Assembly: GCF_900637295.1 (NCBI RefSeq)
Contig: NZ_LR134363.1
Location: forward strand, 1,116,001-1,180,000
Length of the DNA: 64,000 bases
Direction: 5' to 3'
DNA from: Actinomyces slackii
Lineage (GTDB): Bacteria; Actinomycetota; Actinomycetes; Actinomycetales; Actinomycetaceae
Position numbers and translations under genes: made by a program
Notes under the pieces: model-generated
The model's input: only the letters and a program-made list of their open reading frames with translations
Told to the model about the DNA's origin: nothing
Database searches by the model: none
Shown here: positions 15,805 through 25,766 of the stretch, one piece after another
How the letters are laid out: each line of letters opens with the position of its first letter
Position numbering within the stretch: position 1 is the stretch's first letter

Positions 15805-18489
15805 ATGAGCACTGCGCACTCCTCCCCGGTCCCGCTGTCCAGCTTCCTCGGCGGCTGGGCCAGGCAGGCTCCCGCCCCCGAGGAGGCAGACCCCGCGCAG
15901 CCCGCCGACTCCGCCGAGGCCCCGGTCGCACCGGACGCTGCCCCGGGCTCCACCCCACCCGGTGACGCCACCGCTCCCAGTGCGCCGACCGCCCCGCCCA
16001 GGCCCGACGACGCCGCCGAGACCCCGGCAGCCGACCACCAGGGCGATCCCGGCTCGCCCTCCCCGGCGCCTCCCGCGCCGCCGCCCCTGGACGAGCACGT
16101 CATCGAGCCCGCCGACCCCAGGGACTTCGCCGACGACTCCGGACCCCAGTACGAGGACGAGGACTTCGAGGAGGGCGATGACGAGCCCGCCACGGCCAGC
16201 GCTCCCACGCCCTCCTCACGCGGATTGGCGCAGGCCCCGGCCGCGGCCCTCAGCATCCCCGGCGCCCCCGCACCGGGCGCCGGCTCAGCCGGACCCGTCC
16301 CCGCCGCGACCGCGGGCGGCCCGGCCGGCACAGCCAGACCGGCAGCGCCGTCGGAGGAGCCGGATCCCGAGGAGGGGCTGGCGCCCCTGGAGTCCTTCGA
16401 GGACCGCTTCGCCGACCGCGAGCTGACCTGGATGGACTTCAACGAGCGGGTCCTGGAGCAGGCCGAGGACCGCGACATGCCCCTGCTGGAGCGAGCCTGG
16501 TTCCTGTCGATCTTCTCCTCCAACCTGGACGAGTTCTACATGGTGCGCGTGGCCGGGCTCATGCGCCGCATCAAGGCCGGCATCACCCCGGTGCGGGCCT
16601 CGGGCCTGGACGCCCACCAGGTGCTGGCCCGGGTCACTGCCCGCGCCAAGGAGCTCACCGCCCGCCAGGCCTCCATCTTCCACGACGACGTGCGCCCCGC
16701 CCTGGCTGAGCGCGGCATCGAGGTCCTCATGTGGGATGACCTGGGCCTGGACCAGCGCGAGCGCCTGACCCGCTACTTCCGCCACCACATCTTCCCGGTG
16801 CTCACCCCCCTGGCGGTCGACCCCTCCCACCCCTTCCCCTACATCTCGGGCCTGTCCCTCAACCTGGCGGTCATCCTGCGCAACCCGCGCAGCGGCAAGG
16901 AGCACTTCGCCCGGGTCAAGGTGCCCGGATCGCTGCCCCGGCTCATCACCGTTCCCGGCCGAGAGCTCGACGCCTCCGATCCCGGCTCGGGCTGCGCCCT
17001 CATCCCCATCGAGACGGTGATCGGCCAGCACCTGGACCACCTCTTCCCGGGCATGGACATCCTGGAGCACCACCTCTTCCGCGTGACCCGCAACGAGAAC
17101 CTGGAGGTGGAGGAGGACGACGCCGAGAACCTCCTGACCGCCATGGAGAAGGAGCTGGAGCGGCGCCGATTCGGCGCCAGCGTGCGACTGGAGGTGGAGA
17201 ACACCATCTCCCCCTTCACCCGCCGCCTTCTGGTGCGGGCCCTGGGCCTGCGGGACGACGACGTCTTCGAGCTGCCCGCCCCCCTGGACCTCAACGGCCT
17301 GTCCGAGCTCCACGACCTGGACGTCCCGGCCCTGAAGTTCCCGCGCTTCGTGCCGGTTACCGCCGCGGGCCTGGCCGCGCACGAGTCCTCCTCGGCCCCC
17401 GATGTCTTCGCGGCGATGCGCGAGCACGACGTCCTGCTGCACCACCCCTACGACTCCTTCTCCACCTCCGTCCAGGAGTTCGTGGCCCAGGCCGCCGCCG
17501 ACCCCAAGGTGCTGGCCATCAAGCAGACCCTGTACCGCACCAGTGGGGACTCGCCCATCGTCGATGCCCTCATCGAGGCCGCCGAGGCCGGCAAGCAGGT
17601 GGTGGCGATCGTTGAGATCAAGGCCCGCTTCGACGAGGAGGCCAACATCTCCTGGGCCCGCAAGCTGGAGCGGGCCGGCGTGCACGTCGTCTACGGGATG
17701 GTGGGGCTCAAGACCCACTGCAAGCTGCTGCTGGTGGTGCGCCAGGAGCGGGAGGGCCTGCGCCGCTACTGCCATGTGGGCACCGGCAACTACCACCCCA
17801 AGACGGCCCGCGGGTATGAGGACCTGGGCCTGCTGACCTGCGACCGCGATGTCGCCCAGGACCTGACCACCCTGTTCAACCAGCTCTCCGGCTACGCCCC
17901 CCGGGCCCGCTTCCGCCGCCTGCTGGTGGCGCCCCGGAGCCTGCGCGACGGGCTGGTCGAGCGCATCGAGGCCGAGATCGCCAACCACCGTGCCGGTCTG
18001 CCCGCCTGGATCCGCATCAAGGTCAACTCGATCATCGATGAGACCGTCATCGACGCCCTCTACCGGGCCTCGCGCGCCGGGGTGAGCGTGGACATCGTGG
18101 TGCGGGGCATCTGCGGGATCCGCGCGGGCGTGCCGGGCCTCTCGGAGAACATCCGGGTGCGCTCCATCCTGGGGCGCTTCCTGGAGCACTCCCGCATCTA
18201 CGCCTTCGCCGCCGGGGGCACCACCGAGCTCTACATCGGCTCGGCCGATCTCATGCACCGCAACCTGGATAGGCGCGTCGAGGCCCTGGTGCGCATCACC
18301 GACCCGACGATGGTCGCCTACCTCGAGGATGTCGTCACCCGCTGCGCCAGCGATGAGGTGGCCTCCTGGCACCTGGAGCCCGACGGCACCTGGACCCGCC
18401 ATATCGAGGGCCCTGACGGCCAGCGCCTGGAGGACATCCAGGCCCGCCTCATGTCCCGGGCGCGCTCGCGCGTCAAGGGCCGCAGCTGA
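15805..18489 (+). CDS. ppk1: Polyphosphate kinase 1
   Basis: An 894-residue enzyme that makes polyphosphate from ATP, reversibly. The first 190 residues are a disordered Ala/Pro/Asp-rich extension not found in typical PPK1. The PPK core starts at [19 protein letters not shown], with the N-domain [13 protein letters not shown]. The two catalytic histidines are in GLKTHCKLL (H638) and LEHSRIYAF (H795), and [11 protein letters not shown] is the conserved C1 segment. GAGCAT at 15793-15798 is 6 nt before ATG 15805, supporting this start over a GTG at 15736. The MutT1-like gene follows closely. Confidence 0.95.
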   Translation: MSTAHSSPVPLSSFLGGWARQAPAPEEADPAQPADSAEAPVAPDAAPGSTPPGDATAPSAPTAPPRPDDAAETPAADHQGDPGSPSPAPPAPPPLDEHVIEPADPRDFADDSGPQYEDEDFEEGDDEPATASAPTPSSRGLAQAPAAALSIPGAPAPGAGSAGPVPAATAGGPAGTARPAAPSEEPDPEEGLAPLESFEDRFADRELTWMDFNERVLEQAEDRDMPLLERAWFLSIFSSNLDEFYMVRVAGLMRRIKAGITPVRASGLDAHQVLARVTARAKELTARQASIFHDDVRPALAERGIEVLMWDDLGLDQRERLTRYFRHHIFPVLTPLAVDPSHPFPYISGLSLNLAVILRNPRSGKEHFARVKVPGSLPRLITVPGRELDASDPGSGCALIPIETVIGQHLDHLFPGMDILEHHLFRVTRNENLEVEEDDAENLLTAMEKELERRRFGASVRLEVENTISPFTRRLLVRALGLRDDDVFELPAPLDLNGLSELHDLDVPALKFPRFVPVTAAGLAAHESSSAPDVFAAMREHDVLLHHPYDSFSTSVQEFVAQAAADPKVLAIKQTLYRTSGDSPIVDALIEAAEAGKQVVAIVEIKARFDEEANISWARKLERAGVHVVYGMVGLKTHCKLLLVVRQEREGLRRYCHVGTGNYHPKTARGYEDLGLLTCDRDVAQDLTTLFNQLSGYAPRARFRRLLVAPRSLRDGLVERIEAEIANHRAGLPAWIRIKVNSIIDETVIDALYRASRAGVSVDIVVRGICGIRAGVPGLSENIRVRSILGRFLEHSRIYAFAAGGTTELYIGSADLMHRNLDRRVEALVRITDPTMVAYLEDVVTRCASDEVASWHLEPDGTWTRHIEGPDGQRLEDIQARLMSRARSRVKGRS

Positions 18490-18500
18490 CGGGGCCGGTC

Positions 18501-19508
18501 GTGGCAACGAGGAGGATGGTGCGCGCCGCCGGCGCGCTGGTGTGGCGCCGCAGCGGCAAGCACCTGGAGGTGCTGTTGGTCCATCGCCCCCGGTACGACG
18601 ACTGGTCCTTCCCCAAGGGCAAGGTGGAGCACTGCGAGTCGGTGCGCTCCTGCGCGGTGCGGGAGGTGGCCGAGGAGACCGGCATCCCCATCGTCCTGGG
18701 CCAGCCCCTGAGCACGGTGAGCTATCGGCTCGACGACGGCGCCCGCAAGGAGGTCCACTACTGGGCGGCCCGCCCGGCCCAGGAGGACTCGGCGGCGCTG
18801 GTGGCCCGTGAGGCCGTCGAGCCGGCCTCCGCCCGGGAGATCGATGAGGCGGTGTGGCTGCGGGTCAAGAGCGCCCGGGCCCGCCTGACCCACGCCCGGG
18901 ACCGCGAGCTGCTGGGGGAGCTGGTGGACCTGTGGGAGGACGGCAAGCTGGACACCTGGACCCTGGTCCTGGTGCGCCACGCCCGTGCCGTCAAGCGCTC
19001 GGTGTGGAACCGTCCCAAGGAGCGCTCCGCCCAGGAGGATGAGGCCACCCGCCCCCTGACCCATGACCAGGGGGAGACCCGCGCCAGGGCCCTGGTGCCG
19101 ATTTTGTCCGCCTACGGCGTGGGGCGGGTCGTCACCAGCCCGTGGCGGCGCTGCGCCGACACGGTGGCGCCCTACGCCCGGGCGGCGGGCATCGAGCTGG
19201 AGACCGAGTCGGCGCTCACCGAGGCGGCGCACGCGGCCCGGCCCAAGGGCGCGCGCAAGGTGGTCGCGCGCGCCCTGCGGGAGCGCGAGGACCCGGTGGC
19301 GCTGTGCACCCACCGGCCGGTGCTCCCCACCATCATGGAGGCGGTGGCCGAGCACGCCCCCGGGCGCCTGCTGCGCTCAGTGCCCGACCAGGATCCCTGG
19401 CTCAAGACCGGGGAGATCCTCGTGGTGCATATGGCCCGCCGCCCCCACGGGCGCATCCGGGCGGTGGCCATCGAGAAGCAGCGCCCCGTCCTGTCCCAGG
19501 GCCGCTGA
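18501..19508 (+). CDS. mutT1: Nudix hydrolase with C-terminal histidine phosphatase (MutT1-like)
   Basis: A 335-residue two-domain protein. The N-terminal Nudix box GKVEHCESVRSCAVREVAEE fits the consensus GX5EX7REUXEEXGU. The C-terminal half is a phosphoglycerate-mutase-like phosphatase with the RHARA motif (residues 160-164), THDQGETRA, SPWRRC and THRPVL. This architecture is that of mycobacterial MutT1, which cleans up oxidised or toxic nucleotides and diadenosine polyphosphates. It starts 12 nt after ppk1, so it is co-transcribed. ATG at 18516 is an alternative start, but AGGAGG lies too close to it. Confidence 0.9.
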   Translation: MATRRMVRAAGALVWRRSGKHLEVLLVHRPRYDDWSFPKGKVEHCESVRSCAVREVAEETGIPIVLGQPLSTVSYRLDDGARKEVHYWAARPAQEDSAALVAREAVEPASAREIDEAVWLRVKSARARLTHARDRELLGELVDLWEDGKLDTWTLVLVRHARAVKRSVWNRPKERSAQEDEATRPLTHDQGETRARALVPILSAYGVGRVVTSPWRRCADTVAPYARAAGIELETESALTEAAHAARPKGARKVVARALREREDPVALCTHRPVLPTIMEAVAEHAPGRLLRSVPDQDPWLKTGEILVVHMARRPHGRIRAVAIEKQRPVLSQGR

Positions 19509-19574
19509 GCGGGTCACGCCCCGGGCCGGGCGACGGCGCTCCATGGCGGTTGCGGCAAGAAGAATTTACTGAGA

Positions 19575-19607
19575 GTTCACCTGGATCACCCTGGGCGGTC
19601 ACCTGGG
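19575..19607 (+). promoter_or_regulatory. PHO-box-like repeats upstream of pstS
   Basis: GTTCACCTGGA (19575-19585) and GGTCACCTGGG (19597-19607) lie exactly 22 nt apart, two 11-nt turns, with a third TCACC at 19586. This matches the actinobacterial PhoP box of 11-nt direct repeats of the GKTCAYYYRSG type. It overlaps the -35 position relative to TAGCGT at 19613. Confidence 0.6.
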
Positions 19608-19612
19608 CTGCT

Positions 19613-19618
19613 TAGCGT
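19613..19618 (+). promoter_or_regulatory. Putative -10 of leaderless pstS
   Basis: TAGCGT followed by CGAGGC and GTG at 19625. The same hexanucleotide CGAGGC separates the -10 and start of the CPBP gene at 5763. Confidence 0.5.
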
Positions 19619-19624
19619 CGAGGC

Positions 19625-20725
19625 GTGTCACGATCAGACTCGCTCCCGGCTCCGGTGCTCCTGACCCGGCGCCTCGCACTGGGGGCGGCCGCCGTCGCCC
19701 TGGCCTCCCTGACCGCCTGCGGGCGCGACGCCGGAGCCCCCGCCCCCGGGGCCAACAGTGACCTCGAGGGCGAGATCAAGGGGGCCGGCGCCACCTCCCA
19801 GGCCGACGCCCAGGACGCCTGGATGAACGGCTTCATGGACCTCAACCTCGCCGCCGCCGTCGACTACGCGGGGGGAGGCTCGGGGGCCGGGCGCACCAAG
19901 CTCATCGCCGGCGCCGTGGACTTCGCAGGCTCCGACGCCGCCATGGAGGCCAAGGAGGCACAGGCCCTGGGCGGGGCGGTGGAGGTCCCCCTCTACATCT
20001 CCCCGATCGCCGTGGCCTACAACGTCCCGGGGCTGGGCGGGGACACCCACCTCAACATGACCGGCGAGGTCATCGCCCGGGTCTTCGCCGGTGACATCAC
20101 CACCTGGAACGACCCGGCCATCGCGGCCCTCAACGAGGGCGTGGATCTGCCCGAGCTTCGCATCACCGTGGTCAACCGCTCCGACGACTCGGGAACCACC
20201 AAGAACTTCACCGCCTACCTCCACGCCGTGGCCCCCCAGGCCTGGGGTCACGAGGGCGCCGAGACCTGGCCCCTGAGCGGCGGGCAGTCCGGGGACGGGA
20301 CCTCGGGGGTGATCCAGACGATCTCCGCGGCCAAGGGCACCATCGGGTACGCGGACGCCTCCAAGATCCCCGACTCCCTGGGGACCGTGGCCGTGGGGTC
20401 GGGGGAGGACTTCGTTCCCGTCTCCGCCGAGGCCGCCGCCGCCACCCTGGATGCCTCGGCGCTCGATGAGCAGGCCACCGACTCCCGGGTCATCTACTCC
20501 CTCAACCACGCCGCCGCCGGCGCCTACCCGATCATCCTGATCTCCTACCTCATCGCCAGGCAGCGCTACGACGACCCCCGGATCGCCGAGGTCGTCAAGG
20601 CCTACTTCCGCTACATGGCCTCTCAGGAGGGACAGGAGGCCGCCGCCGCCGAGGCCGGCTGCGCCCCCATCTCCCAGGCCCTGCGCGAGCGGGTCCTGGC
20701 CGCCATCGACACGATCGGCTCCTGA
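19625..20725 (+). CDS. pstS: Phosphate-binding lipoprotein PstS
   Basis: A 366-residue substrate-binding protein of the high-affinity phosphate ABC transporter. The GTG start gives a basic n-region with RR, a hydrophobic core and the lipobox LTAC. The mature part has the family segments GAGATSQADAQDAW, VDYAGGGSGAGRTK, VDFAGSDAAM, NRSDDSGTTKNF (phosphate-contacting Ser/Asp/Ser/Thr) and TIGYAD. It is the first gene of pstSCAB and is preceded by a PHO-like box, implying induction under phosphate limitation. Confidence 0.95.
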   Translation: MSRSDSLPAPVLLTRRLALGAAAVALASLTACGRDAGAPAPGANSDLEGEIKGAGATSQADAQDAWMNGFMDLNLAAAVDYAGGGSGAGRTKLIAGAVDFAGSDAAMEAKEAQALGGAVEVPLYISPIAVAYNVPGLGGDTHLNMTGEVIARVFAGDITTWNDPAIAALNEGVDLPELRITVVNRSDDSGTTKNFTAYLHAVAPQAWGHEGAETWPLSGGQSGDGTSGVIQTISAAKGTIGYADASKIPDSLGTVAVGSGEDFVPVSAEAAAATLDASALDEQATDSRVIYSLNHAAAGAYPIILISYLIARQRYDDPRIAEVVKAYFRYMASQEGQEAAAAEAGCAPISQALRERVLAAIDTIGS

Positions 20726-20761
20726 GCCGCCCACCCACCATCACCGAAGGGAAGGTCGCCC

Positions 20762-21835
20762 GTGGCCACCACACCCCCTCATGACGCCGCCGAGGGCGCG
20801 CCCCCGGCAGGGCCCGACGACGCCCGGCCGGCCTCCCAGCAGGAGGCCGGCCTCGCCGAGCGGGCCCAGCGGCCCGAGCCCGACGGCGCCCAGACCGCCA
20901 TCCGCACCGGCCGGGCCCCCGGCCGCACCGGCAACCGGGTGTTCACCGGCCTGTCCTTCGGCGCGGGCCTGCTCATCATGGTGGTCCTGGCCCTGGTCAC
21001 CGCCTTCCTCGTCGGCCAGGCGCTGCCTGCCTTCACCGCTTCATCGGCGGACCTGGAGGACATCTCCTTCATGCGCGGGCAGGGCTTCTGGAGCTACGTG
21101 GCCCCCCTGGTCTTCGGCACGCTGCTGTCCTCACTCATCGCCCTGGCGGTGGCCGTGCCGCTGAGCATCGCCGTGGCCCTGTTCATCTCCCACTTCGCCC
21201 CGCGCCGCCTGGCCCAGGGGCTGGGGTACCTGGTGGACCTGCTGGCCGCGATCCCCTCGGTGGTCTTCGGCCTGTGGGGGTTCCTGTGGCTGGTGCCCCT
21301 GCTCGACCCCCTCTACTCCCAGCTGACCGAGACACTGGGCTTCATCCCCCTGTTCGCCGACTACACGGCCCCGGCCAAGAACATCATGACCGCCTCCCTG
21401 GTGCTGGCCGTCATGATCCTGCCCATCATCACCGCCACCATCCGCGAGGTCTTCCTGCAGACCCCCAAGCTGCATGAGGAGGCCTCCCTGGCCCTGGGCG
21501 CCACCCGCTACGAGATGATCCGCCAGGCCGTCCTGCCCTTCGGGCGCTCGGGCATCATCTCGGCCTCCATGCTGGGACTGGGCCGCGCCCTGGGGGAGAC
21601 CATGGCGGTGCTCATGATCCTGTCCCCGGGGCTGGGCATCAACCTGCGCGTCCTCCAGGCGGGCCAGCACCAGACCATCGCGGCCAATATCGCCGCCCAG
21701 TTCCGTGAGGCCTTCGGCATGAGCGTCAACGTCCTCATCGCCACCGGCCTGGTCCTGTTCATCATCACCTTCGCCGTCAACTCCATGGCGCGCTGGGTGA
21801 TCGCACGTCGCGCAGAGTTCTCGGGGGCCAACTGA
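20762..21835 (+). CDS. pstC: Phosphate ABC transporter permease PstC
   Basis: A 357-residue permease with a GTG start and an AAGGGAAGG ribosome site. A polar N-terminal tail of about 60 residues precedes six membrane segments. The binding-protein-dependent transport motif EASLALGATRYEMIRQAVLP (EAA loop) contacts PstB. LGRALGETMAVLM is typical of PstC. It lies 36 nt after pstS, in the pst operon. Confidence 0.95.
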   Translation: MATTPPHDAAEGAPPAGPDDARPASQQEAGLAERAQRPEPDGAQTAIRTGRAPGRTGNRVFTGLSFGAGLLIMVVLALVTAFLVGQALPAFTASSADLEDISFMRGQGFWSYVAPLVFGTLLSSLIALAVAVPLSIAVALFISHFAPRRLAQGLGYLVDLLAAIPSVVFGLWGFLWLVPLLDPLYSQLTETLGFIPLFADYTAPAKNIMTASLVLAVMILPIITATIREVFLQTPKLHEEASLALGATRYEMIRQAVLPFGRSGIISASMLGLGRALGETMAVLMILSPGLGINLRVLQAGQHQTIAANIAAQFREAFGMSVNVLIATGLVLFIITFAVNSMARWVIARRAEFSGAN

Positions 21836-21836
21836 C

Positions 21837-22937
21837 ATGACCGCACCCACATCCTCCACCGCACCGGCATCCTCCGCGCCCTTCGACCCGCTGGCCGACC
21901 CTCCCAGCATCGAGGGCGTGCCCCTGACCTCCTACCGCCTGCCCGACTGGTTCCTGTGGGCCGCGCTGGGAGCCGCCTTCGTCGTCGTCGGCGGGATCGG
22001 GCTGCTGGCCGACTGGAGCATCGCCGCGACCCTCGTGGCCACCGCCGCCGCCTGGCTGGTGGGCGCCACCGCCTGGTCCTGGATCAAGGAGGGCGAGCGC
22101 TGGGGGCGCAACACCCTCATGACCGTCTCGGTCTACCTGGCCTTCGCCGTGGTCATGGTGCCCCTGGTCTCCCTGGTCTGGATGGTGCTGGTCGGAGGCT
22201 CGGCCAGGTTCGGCACCGAGTTCCTGCTGACCAATATGCGCGGGGCCGATGAGTCCAATGGCGGCTTCTACCACGGCATCGTGGGGACCCTGCAGATCAC
22301 CGGCATCGCCTCGGCCATCTCCATCCCCCTGGGCATCTTCACCGCCATCTTCCTGGTGGAGTACAACGGCGGCTGGGTGGCCCGGGCCGTGACCTTCCTC
22401 GTGGACGTCATGACCGGCATCCCCTCCATCGTGGCCGGGCTCTTCGCCTACTCGGTGTTCCTGGCCGTCGCCGGGCCCCGCTACCAGGCCGGCATCATCG
22501 GGGCCGTGGCCCTGAGCGTCCTCATGACCCCGGTGGTCATCCGCGGCGTGGAGGAGATGCTCAAGCTCGTGCCCAAGGACCTGCGCGAGGCCTCCTACGC
22601 CCTGGGCGTGCCCAAGTGGCTGACCATCGTCAAGGTCGTCCTGCGCACCGCCGTGGCCGGCATCACCACCTCGGTGATGATCGCCGTGGCCCGCGTCATC
22701 GGGGAGACCGCGCCCCTGCTCATCACCGTGGGCCTGACGATCCGCACCAACACCAACCCGGTGGAGGGATCCATGGCCACCCTGCCGGTGCTCGTCTACG
22801 ACCAGTACTCCCGCGGCGAGGCGGACACCATGGAGCGCGCCTGGGCCGGGGCGCTGACCCTCATCATCCTGGTCATGCTGCTCAACCTGGCCGCCCGCCT
22901 CATCTCCATGCACTTCAGCCCCAAGGGCAAGCGCTGA
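21837..22937 (+). CDS. pstA: Phosphate ABC transporter permease PstA
   Basis: A 366-residue permease, ATG one base after the pstC stop. It has about eight hydrophobic segments, including two extra N-terminal helices, with the EAA-type loop [20 protein letters not shown], and [12 protein letters not shown] and [12 protein letters not shown] typical of PstA. It pairs with PstC to form the membrane channel. Confidence 0.95.
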   Translation: MTAPTSSTAPASSAPFDPLADPPSIEGVPLTSYRLPDWFLWAALGAAFVVVGGIGLLADWSIAATLVATAAAWLVGATAWSWIKEGERWGRNTLMTVSVYLAFAVVMVPLVSLVWMVLVGGSARFGTEFLLTNMRGADESNGGFYHGIVGTLQITGIASAISIPLGIFTAIFLVEYNGGWVARAVTFLVDVMTGIPSIVAGLFAYSVFLAVAGPRYQAGIIGAVALSVLMTPVVIRGVEEMLKLVPKDLREASYALGVPKWLTIVKVVLRTAVAGITTSVMIAVARVIGETAPLLITVGLTIRTNTNPVEGSMATLPVLVYDQYSRGEADTMERAWAGALTLIILVMLLNLAARLISMHFSPKGKR

Positions 22938-22969
22938 TCCGCGCCCCGACCACTGCGAAGGAAGCACAC

Positions 22970-23749
22970 GTGTCCAAGCGAATCGACGTCATCGGCGAGA
23001 ACATCTACTACGGGGACTTCCTGGCCGTCAAGGACGTCAACGTGACCATCGAGCCCAAGTCCGTCACCGCCCTCATCGGCCCCTCGGGCTGCGGGAAGTC
23101 CACCTTCCTGCGCACCCTCAACCGCATGCACGAGGTCATCCCCGGGGCCCGCGTGGAGGGCGAGGTCATCGTCGACGGCGTCAACCTCTACGGCCCGGGG
23201 GTCGACGCGGTTCAGGTGCGCCGCGCCATCGGCATGGTCTTCCAGCGGCCCAACCCCTTCCCCACCATGTCCATCGCCGAGAACGTCCTGGCGGGCATGC
23301 GCCTGAACAACCGCCGCCTGAAGAAGGACGAGGCCGATGAGATCGTCGAGACCTCCCTGCGCGGCGCCAACCTGTGGGATGAGGTCAAGGACCGGCTCGA
23401 CCGCCCCGGCTCGGGCCTGTCCGGAGGCCAGCAGCAGCGCCTGTGCATCGCGCGGGCCATCGCCGTCAAGCCCGCCGTCCTGCTCATGGACGAGCCCTGC
23501 TCGGCCCTGGACCCGATCTCCACCCTGGCCATCGAGGACCTCATCTCCGAACTGAAGTCCGACTACACCATCGTCATCGTCACCCACAACATGCAGCAGG
23601 CCTCGCGCGTGAGCGACATGACCGGCTTCTTCAACCTGGAGGCCACCGGCAAGCCCGGCCAGCTCGTGGAGTACGACACCACCGACAAGATCTTCTCCTC
23701 ACCGTCCCAGCAGGCCACGGAGGACTACATCTCCGGCCGCTTCGGCTGA
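22970..23749 (+). CDS. pstB: Phosphate ABC transporter ATPase PstB
   Basis: A 259-residue ATPase with a GTG start and a GAAGGAAG ribosome site. Walker A is GPSGCGKST, the signature is [14 protein letters not shown], Walker B is [12 protein letters not shown], and the switch His is in VTHNMQQA. It powers PstCA. A phoU gene does not follow; the DUF47 gene nearby is a PiT partner. Confidence 0.96.
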   Translation: MSKRIDVIGENIYYGDFLAVKDVNVTIEPKSVTALIGPSGCGKSTFLRTLNRMHEVIPGARVEGEVIVDGVNLYGPGVDAVQVRRAIGMVFQRPNPFPTMSIAENVLAGMRLNNRRLKKDEADEIVETSLRGANLWDEVKDRLDRPGSGLSGGQQQRLCIARAIAVKPAVLLMDEPCSALDPISTLAIEDLISELKSDYTIVIVTHNMQQASRVSDMTGFFNLEATGKPGQLVEYDTTDKIFSSPSQQATEDYISGRFG

Positions 23750-23767
23750 GGGCTGAGCCCGGGCCGA

Positions 23768-23808
23768 GCCCGGCTGATCCGGGTTGAGGCCGGCTGAGCC
23801 GGGCTCCT
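23768..23808. terminator. Hairpin between pstB and the PiT gene
   Basis: GAGCCCGGCT and AGCCGGGCTC form the outer stem, with further GGCTGA/CCGG repeats inside. The convergent genes on both sides suggest a bidirectional terminator. Confidence 0.5.
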
Positions 23809-23820
23809 CATGCCGGCCCC

Positions 23821-24843
23821 TCAGGCCGTCAGGGCCCCCAGCAGCAGGCGGCACACCAGGGCGCCGATCGCCCCGGCCGCCGGCAGGGTCGCCAGCCAGG
23901 CGAAGCCGATGCGCCGCAGCGTCCCCCACTGCAGGCGGCGCATGCGCCTGGCCCCGCCCGCTCCGGCGATGGCCGCCGAGACCGTGTGCGTCGTCGAGAC
24001 CGGTGCCGCCATCCCGAAGGCCGCCACGTAGAGGATCGAGGCCGTCACCGCCTGGGCGACGAAGCCCTGGGAGGCGTCCAGGCGGGCGATGCGCGAGCCC
24101 AGGGTGCGGATGATCCTGGCCCCTCCCGCCCAGGTCCCCGCGCCCAGGGCGGCCGCCGCGCTCAGGCGCACCCAGGCCGGGACCTGGGCGGCGGCCCCCT
24201 CCAGCTCCAGGTAGCCCCCGGCGCCCAGGGCGATGAGCATGACCCCCATGGACTTCTGGGCGTCCTGGAGCCCATGGCCCAGGGCCGTCAGGGCACTGGC
24301 CACCGTCTCCAGGAGGCGGAAGCGGCGCATCGTGGAGTGGTAGGGGCGCGCCGCGAGCCACCGCCGCAGCCCCACCGTCAGCCCCCAGGCCGTGGCGAAT
24401 CCCAGCAGTGGGAAGGCCGCCATGGGCACCAGCACCGCGCCGGTCAGCCGCTCCCAGTGCACATCCGCCCCGACGGCCATCCCCGCCCCGGCCACCGCCC
24501 CGATCAGGGCGTGGGAGGACGATGAGGGCAGCGCCAGCCACCAGGTCACGACATTCCAGCTGATCGCCCCCAGCAGTCCGGCGGCCACGACCACCAGGCC
24601 CTCGGCCCCCGAGACGTCCCCCGCCTCCAGGATCCCCGAGCCGATGGTCAGCGCCACCTGCGTGCCCAGCAGCGCCCCCAGGAGGTTGAGCCCGGCCGCC
24701 ATGGCCAGGGCCGCCCGGGGGCTGATCGCCCGGGTGGACACCGAGGCCGCCACCGCATTGGCGGCGTCGTGGAAGCCATTGGTGAAGGCGAAGACCAGGG
24801 CCAGGACGATGGCGGCCCCGGTGGCCAGTGGCACGACCTCCAT
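23821..24843 (-). CDS. pit: Low-affinity inorganic phosphate transporter (PiT)
   Basis: A 340-residue membrane protein with about ten helices. The PiT signature appears twice: FAFTNGFHDAANAVA near the N-terminus and APVSTTHTVSAAI near residues 270-285, plus WWLALPSSSSHALIGAVAG. These proteins move phosphate or metal-phosphate with protons or sodium. It starts 10 nt after the DUF47 gene, in one operon, convergent with pstB. Confidence 0.92.
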   Translation of the reverse strand: MEVVPLATGAAIVLALVFAFTNGFHDAANAVAASVSTRAISPRAALAMAAGLNLLGALLGTQVALTIGSGILEAGDVSGAEGLVVVAAGLLGAISWNVVTWWLALPSSSSHALIGAVAGAGMAVGADVHWERLTGAVLVPMAAFPLLGFATAWGLTVGLRRWLAARPYHSTMRRFRLLETVASALTALGHGLQDAQKSMGVMLIALGAGGYLELEGAAAQVPAWVRLSAAAALGAGTWAGGARIIRTLGSRIARLDASQGFVAQAVTASILYVAAFGMAAPVSTTHTVSAAIAGAGGARRMRRLQWGTLRRIGFAWLATLPAAGAIGALVCRLLLGALTA

Positions 24844-24853
24844 CTCGGCGCCC

Positions 24854-25474
24854 TCAGCCCTCGCTCATGGCCAGGGACTCGACCGCATTGGCCAGGTCCT
24901 CGAAGGCGTCGGCGGCCGTCTCCAGGCGCTCGATGACCTCCTTGACCTTGACCAGGCGGATGGCGTCGCGCTCGGTGGCGAACAGCTCGGCCGTGGCCGA
25001 GCGGAAGAGGCGGTCGGCGGCGTTCTCCAGGGAGTTGATCTCCACCCAGTACTCGTGCAGCGAGGCCGGGGAGCGCAGGCCCGGCAGGGCCTCCGCGCTC
25101 AGCTCGGCGCAGCGCAGCAGGATCTGGACCTGCTCGGTGCAGGCCGGGGGCAGGGAGCCCACCTGGTAGAGCACGACGACGTCGCCGGCCTCATCCAGGG
25201 CGTCCATGCAGTCATCGAGCAGGGAGCCGATGCGGTGGAGGTCGTCGCGGTCCACGGGGGTGACGAAGGTGTCCTTGATGAGGCGGATGAGCCGGTGGTG
25301 GGTCTCGTCGGCGGCGTGCTCGACGGCGTGGAGCTCCTCGCGCAGGGCGGCCCGGTCATTGCGGTCGGCCGAGATGATGCGGGCCAGCAGCCCGGCGGCG
25401 GTGACCAGGGCGCCAGCGCTCTGGGAGATCAGGGCGATGATCTCGTCGTCGTTGTTGCGGGGGTGCAGTCGCAC
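24854..25474 (-). CDS. DUF47/PhoU-like PiT accessory protein
   Basis: A 206-residue all-helical protein of the DUF47 family (PhoU-related). Characteristic segments: ALREELHAVEHAADETHHR, FVTPVDRDDLHRIGSLLDDC and the C-terminal VKEVIERLETAADAFEDLAN. Acidic E/DxxxD clusters probably bind metal ions. The GTG start at 25474 has AGGAG 5 nt upstream, better than the longer frame beginning at 25525. The pairing with PiT is standard and implies control of phosphate uptake. Confidence 0.88.
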   Translation of the reverse strand: MRLHPRNNDDEIIALISQSAGALVTAAGLLARIISADRNDRAALREELHAVEHAADETHHRLIRLIKDTFVTPVDRDDLHRIGSLLDDCMDALDEAGDVVVLYQVGSLPPACTEQVQILLRCAELSAEALPGLRSPASLHEYWVEINSLENAADRLFRSATAELFATERDAIRLVKVKEVIERLETAADAFEDLANAVESLAMSEG

Positions 25475-25712
25475 GGGCGCTCCTGGCGGTGTGCAGGGAC
25501 CGGCCGGGGCGTGCGCCGCGGGCAACCATGCCGCCGGCTCCGGAATAACTGCGCCTCAGACTATCGCAGGCCGGGAGGACTCGCTGAAGGAACCGGGGGA
25601 AAGAGAGGACGTCGGGCCGGAGAGCGCCAGTCGGCGCGTATGCCGCTCGTGGCGGCTTGAGTTGGAGCCCGGGGCCCGTCGCGGCCCGACGTCGACCACC
25701 AGGATACAGGCC

Positions 25713-25749
25713 GATGGACTTGTGATGGCCGTCTGATGGCCGTCTGATG
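25713..25749 (-). promoter_or_regulatory. Four 11-nt repeats, PHO-box-like
   Basis: GATG recurs at 25713, 25724, 25735 and 25746, exactly 11 nt apart; on the minus strand the units read GGCCATCAGAC-like. The region 25475-25766 separates the DUF47-PiT operon from the GlnR-like gene. The repeats lie 240 bases upstream of DUF47 and could bind PhoP. Nothing else is clear in this gap. Confidence 0.35.
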
Positions 25750-25766
25750 CCCTTGGCCCGGCGCCG

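Noticed and set aside
23750-25525. DUF47 gene named phoU of the pst operon
   Set aside because: It is on the opposite strand, paired with PiT, and shorter and different in pattern from PhoU with its two repeats.
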